The notes beneath the pieces were generated by a model, which made no database searches, was not told where the DNA came from, and worked only from the letters and a program-made list of their open reading frames with translations. The position numbers and the translations under genes are program-made. From DAHUXN01 sp963811805 (lineage in GTDB: Bacteria > Acidobacteriota > Terriglobia > Acidiferrales > UBA7541), in assembly GCA_963811805.1 (NCBI GenBank), contig CAWESU010000003.1, positions 124,001 to 188,000 on the forward strand: DNA of 64,000 nucleotides, written 5' to 3'. Positions 51,474 through 60,671 of the stretch are shown here, piece by piece (the stretch's first letter is position 1; each line of letters starts with the position of its first letter).

Positions 51474-53020
51474 GGAACTTGCAGGGTCGCGTGTTGCAGA
51501 AAATCGAAGTCGCCGCCGGGGGAGAGTTGAATGTTGGAGATGCGGCGGCGATGCACGCAAACATTGTCGTAATACCAGAGGTTGATATACGGCTCGTCCG
51601 TCGCAACGATTGTTTGAATCTGCGAGAGAATTTCCTTCCGTTTCGCGCGGTCCGCGGTGACGCGCGCCTGCTCCAGTAAGACGTCCAGTTGCGGATTGCG
51701 ATAATGGCCGCGATTCGCGCCGGCCGGCGGAAACTTCGCGCCGCTGAAAACATATTCGAAAATGTCCGGATCGAGGTTCGCGCCGAGCCAGCGCAGCGTG
51801 TAAAGCTGGAAGCTGCCGCGGGTAATGTCCGCGTAAAACGTAGCGAACTCGAGTGAATGCAAATCGAGCTGCACGCCGACCTGATGCCATTGGTCCTGCA
51901 GAGCGGCGGCGAGCAGGCGCGTCGATTCGTCGGTGGAAGTCTTCAGTTCCAGATGGAAGCGGATGCCGTCGGGGCCGCGCGGGAAACCAGCGGCGTCGAG
52001 CAGGGAATTGGCGCGCGCAGGATTGAAATCATAACGCGCGACGCTGCCGTCATAGGCCCAGTGATTCGGCGGAAGCAAGCTGTCAGCGAGGCGCGCTTGG
52101 TCGCGCAGCAAATACTTGATCAGCGAATCGCGATCGGTGGCGCAAGCGAGCGCCTGGCGGACTTGGCGATGCGCGAGGATGGGGTCGTCGAAATTGAAAG
52201 CAATGTACGCGAGCGCCGTGCCGGGCGCGCGCGTGACTTCGATATTCCCGTCGCGGCCAAGCGCGCCAACCATATCCGGAGTGAGCGAATTGTATTCCAG
52301 GTCGCCCGAGCCTTTGCGCAGTTCGAGGGCGCGCACCAGCGCGTCCGGCACAATGCGAAAACGAACGCGCGCGAGCGTTGGCGCGCCGCCGAAGTAATCT
52401 GGATTGCGTTCGACGAGGATCTCTTCATCGGTGACCAGGCTGACCAAGCGAAACGGACCGGTGCCAACAGGATGCTGCGCAAAATCAGGGCCGGCATTTT
52501 GCGGCACGACGCCGACGGCCTGGCGCGTGAGATTCAACGGAAAAGAAGCGTACGGCGCGCTGAGATGGAAAATCACCGTGTATGGATCGGGCGTGGTGAT
52601 GGAATCGACCAGTGCGAATGCGCCGCGCTTGGCGGTTTTGATGGCGCCGGAACGGATGGAATCGAAAGTGAATTTGACATCGGCGGAGGTGAGCGGCTGG
52701 CCATTCGAGAAATGCACGCCGTGGCGCAGATGGAAGATGTAGGTTTGCGCGTCGGGCATTTCCCATTTTTCGGCGAGGTCGGGCGCGAGGTCCAGATGGT
52801 CGTCGCGCTGCAGCAGACTGTCGAAAAGCAAATAGTCGATGTGCTCGGAAAATGCGTCGGTGCCAATGCGCGGGTCGAGATTGGTGGGCATGGATTCGAG
52901 CAAGAAATTGACGGTGGTGGAATCGTTTGCGGGGCGGCCGGAAGCGCAGCCGAAAAGAAGAATCGATAGCGAAGCAAAAAGCGCGGCGACGGCAAGAGGC
53001 CGGTTAGCGCGGGCGGGCAT
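51470..53020 (-). CDS. Peptide-binding lipoprotein (SBP family 5)
   Basis: 516 residues from MPARANRPLAVAALFASLSI, with lipobox LLFGC. Family 5 solute-binding protein: TNLDPRIGTDAFSEHIDYLL, LAEKWEMPDAQTYIFHLRHG, VHFSNGQPLTSADVKFTFDS and VGTGPFRLVSLVTDEEILVE, as in OppA/DppA. It binds oligopeptides outside the cytoplasm. No permease or ATPase genes adjoin. Its start overlaps the anmK stop by 17 bases, so it is coupled to a muropeptide-recycling enzyme, and it may capture cell-wall peptides as MppA does. Confidence 0.9.
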   Translation of the reverse strand: MPARANRPLAVAALFASLSILLFGCASGRPANDSTTVNFLLESMPTNLDPRIGTDAFSEHIDYLLFDSLLQRDDHLDLAPDLAEKWEMPDAQTYIFHLRHGVHFSNGQPLTSADVKFTFDSIRSGAIKTAKRGAFALVDSITTPDPYTVIFHLSAPYASFPLNLTRQAVGVVPQNAGPDFAQHPVGTGPFRLVSLVTDEEILVERNPDYFGGAPTLARVRFRIVPDALVRALELRKGSGDLEYNSLTPDMVGALGRDGNIEVTRAPGTALAYIAFNFDDPILAHRQVRQALACATDRDSLIKYLLRDQARLADSLLPPNHWAYDGSVARYDFNPARANSLLDAAGFPRGPDGIRFHLELKTSTDESTRLLAAALQDQWHQVGVQLDLHSLEFATFYADITRGSFQLYTLRWLGANLDPDIFEYVFSGAKFPPAGANRGHYRNPQLDVLLEQARVTADRAKRKEILSQIQTIVATDEPYINLWYYDNVCVHRRRISNIQLSPGGDFDFLQHATLQVP

Positions 53021-54197
53021 AGCAGATTTTTCCGAGGACGGCAGGGTGGCGCGCGCCCGTGGCGCTGGGAAGATTATTGGCGTGCTGGTGCGATGCGACA
53101 TAGGCGAGAAGGGCGAAGGCGAAGGCTTCTTTGGCGTCGGCGGGAATGCCAAAGGTGTCGGCGGGAATAATTTTGAGCGAAGGCAAGAAGGCGACGAGAT
53201 AAGCGACGAGAAGAGGATTGCGAGCGCCGCCGCCGGCGAGAATCAGTTCGCCGATGCGCGTACGCGCGCGCGGGAAGACAAATTTTTCGCAGGCTTGCGC
53301 GATGGATGCGGCGGTGAAAGCGGTCGCGGTGTGGAGCAAGTCGGCGGGGCGGACATGGCGGCGCTTGGCGAGCGCGATCAGGCGCACTGTGTATTGGGCG
53401 CCGAATTCTTCACGGCCGGCGGTCTTCGGCGGGGATTTGAGGAAGAAGGGATGGGCAAGAAGCTCGTTCAAGAGCGACGGAACCAGATGGCCGCGGCGAG
53501 CGAGTTGGGCGTTGCGGTCGAAGCGCAAGCGGCCGCGCGTGAAATGCGCGGCGAGCGCGTCGATAATCATGTTGCCGGGGCCGGTGTCGAAGGCGAAAAC
53601 GTCGCGGGGCTGCGCGGCGGCGGGAATGACGCTGAGGTTGGCGATGCCGCCGATGTTCAGCGCTATTCGACTGATGCGCGGATGGCGATAGAGAAGATAG
53701 TCGACGAAGGGCACGAGCGGCGCGCCTTGGCCGCCGGCGGCCATATCCGCGGGACGAAAATCGGCGACGGTGGTGATGCCAGTGCGCTCGGCAATGACGG
53801 CAGGCTCGGCGATTTGCAAAGTGGAGGAGACGGGCGCGCCGAGAAACGGGGTTGGCGCGCCTTGATGGTAAATCGTTTGGCCGTGAGAGCCGATGAGCGA
53901 GATGCGAAGCGGCGACACGCGAAAGCGTTTGCAGGCACGCAGCGCGGCATCGGCGAAAAGTTCGCCAAGGCGGAAATTAAGCTGGCTGATCTCGCGCGTG
54001 GAAGTGGACGCGCCGTTAGCGAGACGCAGGACGGCGGCGCGCACGGCGGGAGGATAGGGAAAAGCGGCGAAGTTCACGAGTTGCGCGCGCGGTGATGCGG
54101 GTGAACCGGAAATGCGCACAAGAGCGACGTCGATTCCGTCGGCGGAAGTACCGGACATCAGGCCGAGCGCGAGGAGGCCGCGAGAGCGCCCGTTCAC
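53004..54197 (-). CDS. anmK: Anhydro-N-acetylmuramic acid kinase
   Basis: 397 residues. ASKHA-fold kinase that phosphorylates and opens 1,6-anhydro-MurNAc in peptidoglycan recycling. LALGLMSGTSADGIDVALVR is the diagnostic phosphate loop, followed by LIGSHGQTIYH, VADFRPADMAAGGQGAPLVP, NIGGIANLSVI, FDTGPGNMIIDALA and ILAGGGARNPLLVAYL. It overlaps mutS upstream by four bases and the peptide-binding lipoprotein downstream by 17 bases. Confidence 0.95.
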   Translation of the reverse strand: MNGRSRGLLALGLMSGTSADGIDVALVRISGSPASPRAQLVNFAAFPYPPAVRAAVLRLANGASTSTREISQLNFRLGELFADAALRACKRFRVSPLRISLIGSHGQTIYHQGAPTPFLGAPVSSTLQIAEPAVIAERTGITTVADFRPADMAAGGQGAPLVPFVDYLLYRHPRISRIALNIGGIANLSVIPAAAQPRDVFAFDTGPGNMIIDALAAHFTRGRLRFDRNAQLARRGHLVPSLLNELLAHPFFLKSPPKTAGREEFGAQYTVRLIALAKRRHVRPADLLHTATAFTAASIAQACEKFVFPRARTRIGELILAGGGARNPLLVAYLVAFLPSLKIIPADTFGIPADAKEAFAFALLAYVASHQHANNLPSATGARHPAVLGKICYARPR

Positions 54198-56899
54198 GAG
54201 AGCTGCTTCTTGAGCGCGGCGAGAAGATTGAGCGCTTCGAGAGGCTTGAGGTTGTCGAGGTCGGCGGCGCGCAGGGCGTCGAGCACTTCCTGATTTACGG
54301 GCGTGAACATCACCGGCTGCACCGGAGCGTTCGCGCCGGGCGAAAGCTCTTGAGTGAGCTGACGCTCGCTCTTTTCGTGTTCGGCGAGGACTTCGCGGGC
54401 GCGTGCGACTACTGAGGCGGGCAGACCGGCGAGGCGGGCCACTTCGATGCCATAGCTTTTGTCGGCCGTGCCGGGCTCGACGCGGCGCAGGAAGATGATT
54501 TCGCTTCCGGCTTCGCGCACGGAGACGTGGACGTTTTTCACGCCGGCCAGCAACTGTTCAAGCTCGGTCAACTCGTGGTAGTGCGTGGCGAAAAGAGTGC
54601 GCGGACGCGCGTTTTGGTGGAGATGTTCGACGACGGCCCAGGCGATGGAAAGGCCGTCAAAGGTCGCGGTGCCGCGGCCCACTTCGTCGAGAAGCACGAG
54701 GCTGGCGGGAGTCGCGGTGTTGAGGATGGCGGCGACTTCGCTCATTTCGACGAGGAAAGTGGAGCGGCCGCGCGCGAGATGATCGGACGCGCCGATGCGC
54801 GTGAAGATGCGATCGATCAGCGGCAAGCGGGCTTCATTCGCTGGAACAAAGCAGCCGATTTGCGCCATCGCGACGATCAGAGCGGCCTGGCGAAGATAGG
54901 TGGATTTGCCGCCCATGTTGGGGCCAGTAATCAGAAGAATAGGCTGATGCACGTCATCGAGATACAGATCGTTTGGGACGAAGCGCTCGCCGCGCTGCTC
55001 GAGGAGATTTTCGATGACCGGATGGCGACCGCCGGCGATGAAAAGCTCGCCGCGACCTGGGGCGTTGGCGGCATGGCCGGGCTCGAATTCGTTGAATGCG
55101 GGGCGGGAGTAATTGCGCTCGGCCGCGAGCGTTGCGAAATTCACGAGCACGTCGAGTTGAGCGATGGCGGAAGACGTGTGACGAAGGCGGGACGCTTCCG
55201 CGGCGATTGATTCGCGGACTTCGCGGTACAAACGGCGTTCGATCTCGATGATGCGCTCGTCGGCTTCGAGGACTTTGCGCTCGTAGTCTTTCAGTTCAGG
55301 CGAAGTGAAACGCTCGGCGTTGACGAGGGTTTGCTTGCGCGTGTAATCGGCCGGAGCGAGGTGCTGGTTGGCCTTGGAAATTTCGATGTAATAGCCGAAG
55401 ACGCTGTTGAAACGGATCTTGAGCGAGGCGATGCCGGTGCGCTTGCGTTCGCGCTCTTCCATCGAGGCGATGGTTTGCTTGGACGATTTGCTCAAATCGC
55501 GCAGGTCGTCGAGTTCCGCGTTATAGGCGCGGCGGATCATGCCCGGCTCGGTGGGTTGCGCAGGCGGGTCATCGGCGATGGCGCGGCTGACGAGGTCGCG
55601 GACGTCGGCGAGTTCGTCGAGTTGGGCGTGCAGCGCCGCGAGGCGTGCGGCTTTGAAACGGGTGAGGAAGCCGCGAAGAGTGGGGATGGCCGTCAGAGAG
55701 CGGCCGAGCGCAAGAAGGTCTCGCGGAGTGGCGCTGCCGAGAGTGACGCGGCTGGTGAGGCGTTCGAGGTCGAAGATTTGGTCGAGGGCGCGGTGAATTT
55801 CGTCGCGAAGCATGGTGGCGGATTTCAATTCGGCGACGGCGTCGAGACGCCCTTCGATTTCGTCGCGATCAATCGATGGGCGGAGAATCCAGGAGCGCAG
55901 CAGGCGAGCACCCATGCCGGTGGCGGTGCGGTCGAGGGTGAAAAGGAGGGTCGCGGAGGGCTCGTCGCCGAGAGCGGGCTGGATGAGTTCGAGGTTGCGG
56001 ACGGTGACGTGGTCGAGGACCAGCGCGTCCTGCTGTTCGTAGAAAGTAATGTGGTCGAGATGCTCGAGGCCGCGCCCGGCGGGACGCAATTGCATGCTGG
56101 CGGTGCCGTTGCTGGTGTCGGAGGCGCCGATGGCGGAGGTCTCGCGCAGGTAATGGAGCAGGCCGCCGGCGGCGGCGACGGCTTGCGCGTGCCCGGCAAG
56201 GCCGAATCCGTCGAGTGTGGCGACGCGGAAGTGCTGGGTGAGGATGCGCTCGGAATGCGCGGGTTCGAAGACCCAGCCGTCAAGGTAGGTTTCGGTGGCG
56301 CCGAGGCCGCTGAGAGAAGGAGCGGCAGCTTCGGAGAACAGAGAAGATGCGGGCGCGGGCAATAGGATTTCGCGCGGGCGGAGGATTTCGAGTTCGTCGC
56401 GAAGGTGTGTTTCAGCGGACGGGCCGGAGAATTCGGTGGCGCGAAATTCGCCGGTAGAGAAGTCGACAAAGGCCAGGCCGATGGGTTTACCGCCGCCATT
56501 GCGGGCAATGGAGGCGAGGAAATTGTTCTCGCGGGTCTCGAGGAGCGGGGAATCGGTCGCAGTGCCGGGGGTGAGGACGCGGATGACTTCTCGGCGCACG
56601 AGCTTTTTGGTGCGCGAGGGGTCTTCCATTTGCTCGCAGATGGCCACTTTGTGGCCGGCGCGAATGAGGCGGGCGATGTAGGTCTCCGCGGCGTGGTAGG
56701 GGACGCCGCACATGGGAACGGCTTGGCCCTTCTCGCGATTACGCGAAGTGAGGGTGATCTGAAGCTGGCGGGAGGCGACGACGGCGTCTTCGTAGAAAAG
56801 CTCGTAAAAATCGCCCAGGCGGAAGAGAAGCAGCGCCTGGGGATGCTGCCGCTTGATGGAGTGGTATTGCTGCATCAGCGGCGTGGTTGGTTCGGTCAT
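54194..56899 (-). CDS. mutS: DNA mismatch repair protein MutS
   Basis: 901 residues. Mismatch-binding domain with LLFRLGDFYELFYEDAVVAS (Phe-x-Glu-like mismatch contact region) and VPMCGVPYHAAETYIARLI. Connector, core and clamp follow. The ATPase has Walker A ITGPNMGGKSTYLRQAALI, the signature STFLVEMSEVAAIL, and Walker B LVLLDEVGRGTATFDGLSIA. The C-terminal helix-turn-helix with a short tail is present. Reads into anmK. The usual partner mutL is not in the window. Confidence 0.96.
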   Translation of the reverse strand: MTEPTTPLMQQYHSIKRQHPQALLLFRLGDFYELFYEDAVVASRQLQITLTSRNREKGQAVPMCGVPYHAAETYIARLIRAGHKVAICEQMEDPSRTKKLVRREVIRVLTPGTATDSPLLETRENNFLASIARNGGGKPIGLAFVDFSTGEFRATEFSGPSAETHLRDELEILRPREILLPAPASSLFSEAAAPSLSGLGATETYLDGWVFEPAHSERILTQHFRVATLDGFGLAGHAQAVAAAGGLLHYLRETSAIGASDTSNGTASMQLRPAGRGLEHLDHITFYEQQDALVLDHVTVRNLELIQPALGDEPSATLLFTLDRTATGMGARLLRSWILRPSIDRDEIEGRLDAVAELKSATMLRDEIHRALDQIFDLERLTSRVTLGSATPRDLLALGRSLTAIPTLRGFLTRFKAARLAALHAQLDELADVRDLVSRAIADDPPAQPTEPGMIRRAYNAELDDLRDLSKSSKQTIASMEERERKRTGIASLKIRFNSVFGYYIEISKANQHLAPADYTRKQTLVNAERFTSPELKDYERKVLEADERIIEIERRLYREVRESIAAEASRLRHTSSAIAQLDVLVNFATLAAERNYSRPAFNEFEPGHAANAPGRGELFIAGGRHPVIENLLEQRGERFVPNDLYLDDVHQPILLITGPNMGGKSTYLRQAALIVAMAQIGCFVPANEARLPLIDRIFTRIGASDHLARGRSTFLVEMSEVAAILNTATPASLVLLDEVGRGTATFDGLSIAWAVVEHLHQNARPRTLFATHYHELTELEQLLAGVKNVHVSVREAGSEIIFLRRVEPGTADKSYGIEVARLAGLPASVVARAREVLAEHEKSERQLTQELSPGANAPVQPVMFTPVNQEVLDALRAADLDNLKPLEALNLLAALKKQLS

Positions 56900-57049
56900 T
56901 CAACGACCATTCGGGCGGCAGCCATTTGGGCGGAAACGGAGATGATTATCGCGGGTCGAGCAGGCTTTGGCAACAGCGAGAAAGGGATTCGCGACGGCGA
57001 GGCTTTTGCGGCGCAAACGAAAGGATATGTTTATACTGCGGAACGAGCC

Positions 57050-57694
57050 ATGGCCGCGAAACGCGAGATCGAGGTCAAGCTGCGGGTTTCCGACGTGGGC
57101 AAGCTCGTGGCGCGCCTGCGCAGGATAGGAGCAAAGAGGACGGCGCGGGTCCATGAAGAAAACACGCTATTCGATACCGAAGATCGGCAACTCGGGGCGA
57201 AGAGGGCGATCCTCCGGATACGACGCGAGCGAGACGCCGACGCCGGCGGCTCCGGGCAATCTGAAGGGAAGGGCCGGAGCAAGGGCACTCCTATCGAGGG
57301 TCTGCTGACGTTCAAAGGGCTGGTGGAAGGGCAGACTGGTGTGCGGGCGCGGTACAAAGAGCGGGAGGAGATCGAGTTTCGATTGAAGGACGCCGAGCGT
57401 TTCGCGGGGGTCCTCAGGCGAATTGGCATGCGGCCGTGGTTCGCATATGAGAAGTATCGGACGAAATACCGAACCAAGGACCCCCGGTTCAGCATCGATT
57501 TGGATGAGACGCCCATCGGGGTCTTTCTGGAACTGGAAGGGCCGCGCCGAGCGATCGACCGGGCGGCGCGGGCGCTGGGGTATTCGAGCGACGACTACGT
57601 TACGGCATCATATTTGGAACTGTACAAGGTGGAATGCTCTCAAAAAGGGAGCAAGGTTGCGAATATGGTCTTTCCGAAGAAAAAAAAGCGTTAA
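57050..57694 (+). CDS. CYTH-domain phosphohydrolase / class IV adenylate cyclase-like
   Basis: 214 residues from MAAKREIEVKLRV. The metal-binding ExExK signature appears as EIEVK, followed by HEENTLFDTEDRQLGAKRAI, AILRIRRERD, LTFKGLVE, RARYKEREEIEFR, KYRTKYRTKDPRFSIDLDET, GVFLELEGP. This is the CYTH triphosphate tunnel fold. Members hydrolyse thiamine triphosphate or tripolyphosphate, or make cAMP (CyaB-type); sequence alone does not decide. A TATACT 12 bases before the ATG suggests a very short leader. It is directly upstream of the Mg-transport leader. Confidence 0.85.
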   Translation: MAAKREIEVKLRVSDVGKLVARLRRIGAKRTARVHEENTLFDTEDRQLGAKRAILRIRRERDADAGGSGQSEGKGRSKGTPIEGLLTFKGLVEGQTGVRARYKEREEIEFRLKDAERFAGVLRRIGMRPWFAYEKYRTKYRTKDPRFSIDLDETPIGVFLELEGPRRAIDRAARALGYSSDDYVTASYLELYKVECSQKGSKVANMVFPKKKKR

Positions 57695-57709
57695 TTCTGA
57701 ACTCTGCGC

Positions 57710-58018
57710 TTGACAAAGTTTGTGACTGCTCTTAACAAGGAAACGGACATGGAGAGAACAGAAGTGGAACGTTCTTCCAACTTGGAGCCCGGGGGGCGAT
57801 GCCCGTCTAGATCAGTGGGGACGACCTGGACGGGGCTCGAGCCGCTCAGTACTTGGGGTCTGCAGGGCACGGAGCGTGAGGCCAAGGAGGACGTAGCCGA
57901 CCGAGGCTAGAAACGGCGGAGAGATTTCCGCCCGTGGTCGGCGATGGGTCCGGCCACGGGCTTTTTTTGTGCGCCGACGTCGGCGGAAAAGCACCGAGGG
58001 GCCGCGGGGAGGTAGAGC
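57710..58018 (+). promoter_or_regulatory. Promoter and structured leader of the MgtE-like/Nramp operon
   Basis: TTGACA (57710-57715) with TAACAA 17 bases on gives a start near 57745 and a ~275-base leader. It contains several pairings: GGGC-GAT-GCCC, AGCC...GGCT enclosing CTTGG...CCAAG and a CACG-GAG-CGTG hairpin. Then comes GGCGGA/TCCGCC (57915-57932), whose 3' arm overlaps the left arm of the terminator. This is the form of a riboswitch with an expression platform. It does not show the conserved text of the M-box (ykoK) or yybP-ykoY motifs as I know them. Confidence 0.65.
57930..57968 (+). terminator. Rho-independent terminator upstream of the MgtE-like gene
   Basis: GCCCGTGG/CCACGGGC stem followed directly by seven T, 50 bases before the ATG. 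Formation would shut off both transport genes. The left arm is shared with the alternative GGCGGA/TCCGCC hairpin. Confidence 0.85.
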
Positions 58019-59263
58019 ATGTTGCACGCGACGGAATTGTTGGGATCTTACGCCTACGACGCGCAAGGGCACCTGGTGGGGCGGGTGAAGGAGTTCTACC
58101 TGGAGCCGTCGGAGCAGGGCGGGCGCATCAGCCGGGTCTTGCTCACTCGAGGCAAGTATCAGCCGCTGCTGGCGCGGTACGACCAGATTGGGTTTGTGGA
58201 GCCGGGGACCATCAAGCTGACCGTGGGGGAGACGCAACTGGAGCCGTACGCCAAGAACGAGGCGTGGTTGGGGGTGCGCAAGGACCTGCTCGACCAACAG
58301 ATCATCGACACGCATGGAAGGAAGGTGGTCCGCGTAAACGACCTGGAGATGGTGGAGCACAAGACCAACGGAAACGTGGAGCTGAGGATCGCGCGCGTCG
58401 ATGTGGGGCTGACCGGCGCGGTCGGACGGCTGCTGCAAGGGGTGGCGCCGCACGCGATGATTCGGCGGATTCAAGAGAAGCTGCCGACGCGGCAGATCCC
58501 GTGGGAATTCGTCAACCTGATTGAGCCGGATCCGCTGCGGCGGGTCAAGCTGCGACTGAGCAGCGAGAAGCTGGCGAATATGCACCCGGCGGATTTGGCG
58601 GACATTATGGAAGAACTGTCGCCCGACGAAAGAAGCTCGATCATCGCGTCGCTTGACGAGGAGACCGCTGCGGAGGTTATCGGAGAGCTCGATAAGCGGC
58701 TGAGACCGCAAGTGGTGGAAACAATGGACCCTGAGCGAGCCGCCGAGATCCTGGAGGAGATGCCCCCGGACGAGGCCGCCGATGTGCTGGCGGAGTTGGC
58801 TCCCGAGACGTCGCACGAAGTGCTGAGCGAGATGCCCAAGCACGAAGCGGCGGAAATGCGAGAACTGATGCGGTTCGAGGGACACACGGCCGGCGGGATG
58901 ATGAACACGGATATGGTGGAAGTGGGCGCAGAAGCCACCAAGTCGGAAGTGGTGGATTACATCCGGTTTCATGACACGGCGCTCGAGCAACTGGACACGA
59001 TTGTGCTGATCAATCGCGATGCTGAATTTGCCGGGACGGTGTCGGCGGCGAAGCTCGTGTTGGCGGCGCAGGAGCAACGAATGACGGCGCTGGCGAGCGA
59101 GCCGTTCATCTCGGTGGAATCCCAGGTGGAGGAGCGGGAAATCTTCGAGCTGTTCGATAAGTACAATCTGCGCAGTTTGACAGTGGTGGACGAAGACCGG
59201 CACCCGATTGGCTCGATTACCGTCGATGACATCGTGAACCGGATGCATGCGAAGCTGAAATGA
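58019..59263 (+). CDS. MgtE-like Mg2+ sensor protein without membrane domain (PRC-PRC-MgtE_N-CBS-CBS)
   Basis: 414 residues; GGGGAGGTAGAGC precedes the ATG. Two PRC-barrel-like units (GSYAYDAQGHLVGRVKEFYL at 9-28 and VRKDLLDQQIIDTHGRKVVR at 86-105). An MgtE_N superhelix at ~188-285 has MHPADLADIMEELSPDERSS, LDEETAAEVIGEL and MPPDEAADVLAEL. Then a CBS pair (~295-414), beginning EGHTAGGMMNTDMV and ending SITVDDIVNRM. In MgtE these cytosolic parts bind Mg2+ and gate a five-helix channel; here no membrane helices exist. The next gene, one base on, encodes a transporter, so this protein probably gates it in trans. Confidence 0.9.
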   Translation: MLHATELLGSYAYDAQGHLVGRVKEFYLEPSEQGGRISRVLLTRGKYQPLLARYDQIGFVEPGTIKLTVGETQLEPYAKNEAWLGVRKDLLDQQIIDTHGRKVVRVNDLEMVEHKTNGNVELRIARVDVGLTGAVGRLLQGVAPHAMIRRIQEKLPTRQIPWEFVNLIEPDPLRRVKLRLSSEKLANMHPADLADIMEELSPDERSSIIASLDEETAAEVIGELDKRLRPQVVETMDPERAAEILEEMPPDEAADVLAELAPETSHEVLSEMPKHEAAEMRELMRFEGHTAGGMMNTDMVEVGAEATKSEVVDYIRFHDTALEQLDTIVLINRDAEFAGTVSAAKLVLAAQEQRMTALASEPFISVESQVEEREIFELFDKYNLRSLTVVDEDRHPIGSITVDDIVNRMHAKLK

Positions 59264-59264
59264 G

Positions 59265-60587
59265 ATGAACTGGACGAGTATCAACGCGAGACTGGAGGCC
59301 TGGCGCGGGCGGGGAGACGATTTTCGCCGGCAGGGAAGGCATTGGCGCAGGCAATTGGGGCTATTCCTGGCCGTTGTCGGACCCGGGCTGATTACCTCGA
59401 ACGTCGACAATGACGCTGGCGGAATCGCCACCTATACCACGGTGGGAGCGCAGTTCGGCTACGCCATGCTGTGGTGCCTGGCGCCGATTGCCGTTGCGCT
59501 TTACATCAGCGAAGAGATGTGCGCGCGCATGGGCGTGGTCACAGGCAAAGGGCTGTCGGACCTGATTCGCGAGGAGTTCGGGTTTCGCATCACGTTTTTT
59601 GTGATGGCCGCCGGGCTGTTGGTGGACTTGGCGAATACCGTGGCGGAATTTGCCGGCGTGGCAGAATCGACGCAGATTTTCGGAATCAGCAAATATATTG
59701 CCGTGCCGATTGCGGCGATCCTGGTTTGGGTTTTGGTGATTCGCGGGACCTACCGCCAAGTGGAAAAGATATTTCTGGTGGCCTGCGTTTTCTACGGGTC
59801 CTACGTCGCTTCAGCGATACTGGCGAAGCCAAACTGGATGGAGGCCGCGCGCGCGTCGGTGGTTCCTGATTTTCACGCCAATGCCGGCTATTTGCTGATG
59901 CTCACCGCGCTGATTGGGACCAGCATCGCGCCGTGGCAATTTTTCTATCTGCAGGCGGGATACGTGGAAAAGCGCGTGCGGACGAGGCAATACAAACATG
60001 CGCGCATGGATGTGCTGGTCGGGAGCATCAGCTGCATGGTCATCGTATTCTTTATTATCGTTTGCACTGCAGCCACGCTGAATGCTTCCGGGCAGACTCA
60101 CATCAGCGACGCCGCGCAGGCGGCTAAAGCGCTGGTGCCGCTGGCGGGGAAGTTTGCCGGCCTGCTGTTTGCGTTTGGGTTGCTGAACGCTTCGCTATTT
60201 GCCGCTTCGATTCTTCCGCTCTCGACCGCCCACGTGATTTGCGAGGGACTGGGATTCGAGGCGGGACTGGATCACAAGTTCCGCGACGCCAAGATTTTCT
60301 ACGGGCTGTACACGGCATTAATCGTGATCGGTGGCGGGATCATTCTGCTGCCCAGGGCTCCGCTGATGAAGATCCTGATTTTGTCCCAGGTGGGCAACGG
60401 CGTATGGCTTGCGGTGGTGCTGGTGTTCATTTTGCTCCTGGTGAACCGGCGCGACCTGATGGGCGAGCATGTGAATGGAACGATATTCAATATTGTGGCG
60501 TGGGTCATCAGCATCGCGATGATCGTGCTGACTCTGGTGCTCGCCTATGAAACCATCTTCAATCCCAGCGCTGCGGGCCTCGGCTGA
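59265..60587 (+). CDS. Nramp-related divalent-metal transporter, probable Mg2+ type (NRMT-like)
   Basis: 440 residues, about 11 predicted helices. Helix 1 carries NVDNDAGG (46-53) where Mn2+/Fe2+ Nramps have DPGN. Helix 6 has GTSIAPWQ (218-225) where they have the metal-coordinating MPH. Loss of that Met and an Asp-rich helix 1 are the marks of Nramp-related Mg2+ transporters. The start lies one base after the stop of the MgtE-like sensor, so translation is coupled, and both share the terminator-controlled leader. Mg2+ uptake gated by the partner is inference; Mn2+ cannot be excluded. Confidence 0.87.
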   Translation: MNWTSINARLEAWRGRGDDFRRQGRHWRRQLGLFLAVVGPGLITSNVDNDAGGIATYTTVGAQFGYAMLWCLAPIAVALYISEEMCARMGVVTGKGLSDLIREEFGFRITFFVMAAGLLVDLANTVAEFAGVAESTQIFGISKYIAVPIAAILVWVLVIRGTYRQVEKIFLVACVFYGSYVASAILAKPNWMEAARASVVPDFHANAGYLLMLTALIGTSIAPWQFFYLQAGYVEKRVRTRQYKHARMDVLVGSISCMVIVFFIIVCTAATLNASGQTHISDAAQAAKALVPLAGKFAGLLFAFGLLNASLFAASILPLSTAHVICEGLGFEAGLDHKFRDAKIFYGLYTALIVIGGGIILLPRAPLMKILILSQVGNGVWLAVVLVFILLLVNRRDLMGEHVNGTIFNIVAWVISIAMIVLTLVLAYETIFNPSAAGLG

Positions 60588-60671
60588 GGCCAAGCGCACC
60601 CGCGCGGGCTGTCCGGTTGCCTGCATCGTGGTGCTGTGTTAGGTTTTGCAGGAGTCCTCGAGCGAACCTGA

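Noticed and set aside
57710..57910. 66-codon frame inside the leader of the Mg-transport operon
   Set aside because: It would begin inside the -35 box and lacks a ribosome-binding site. The conserved-looking structure is at RNA level. A leader peptide is not excluded but not supported.
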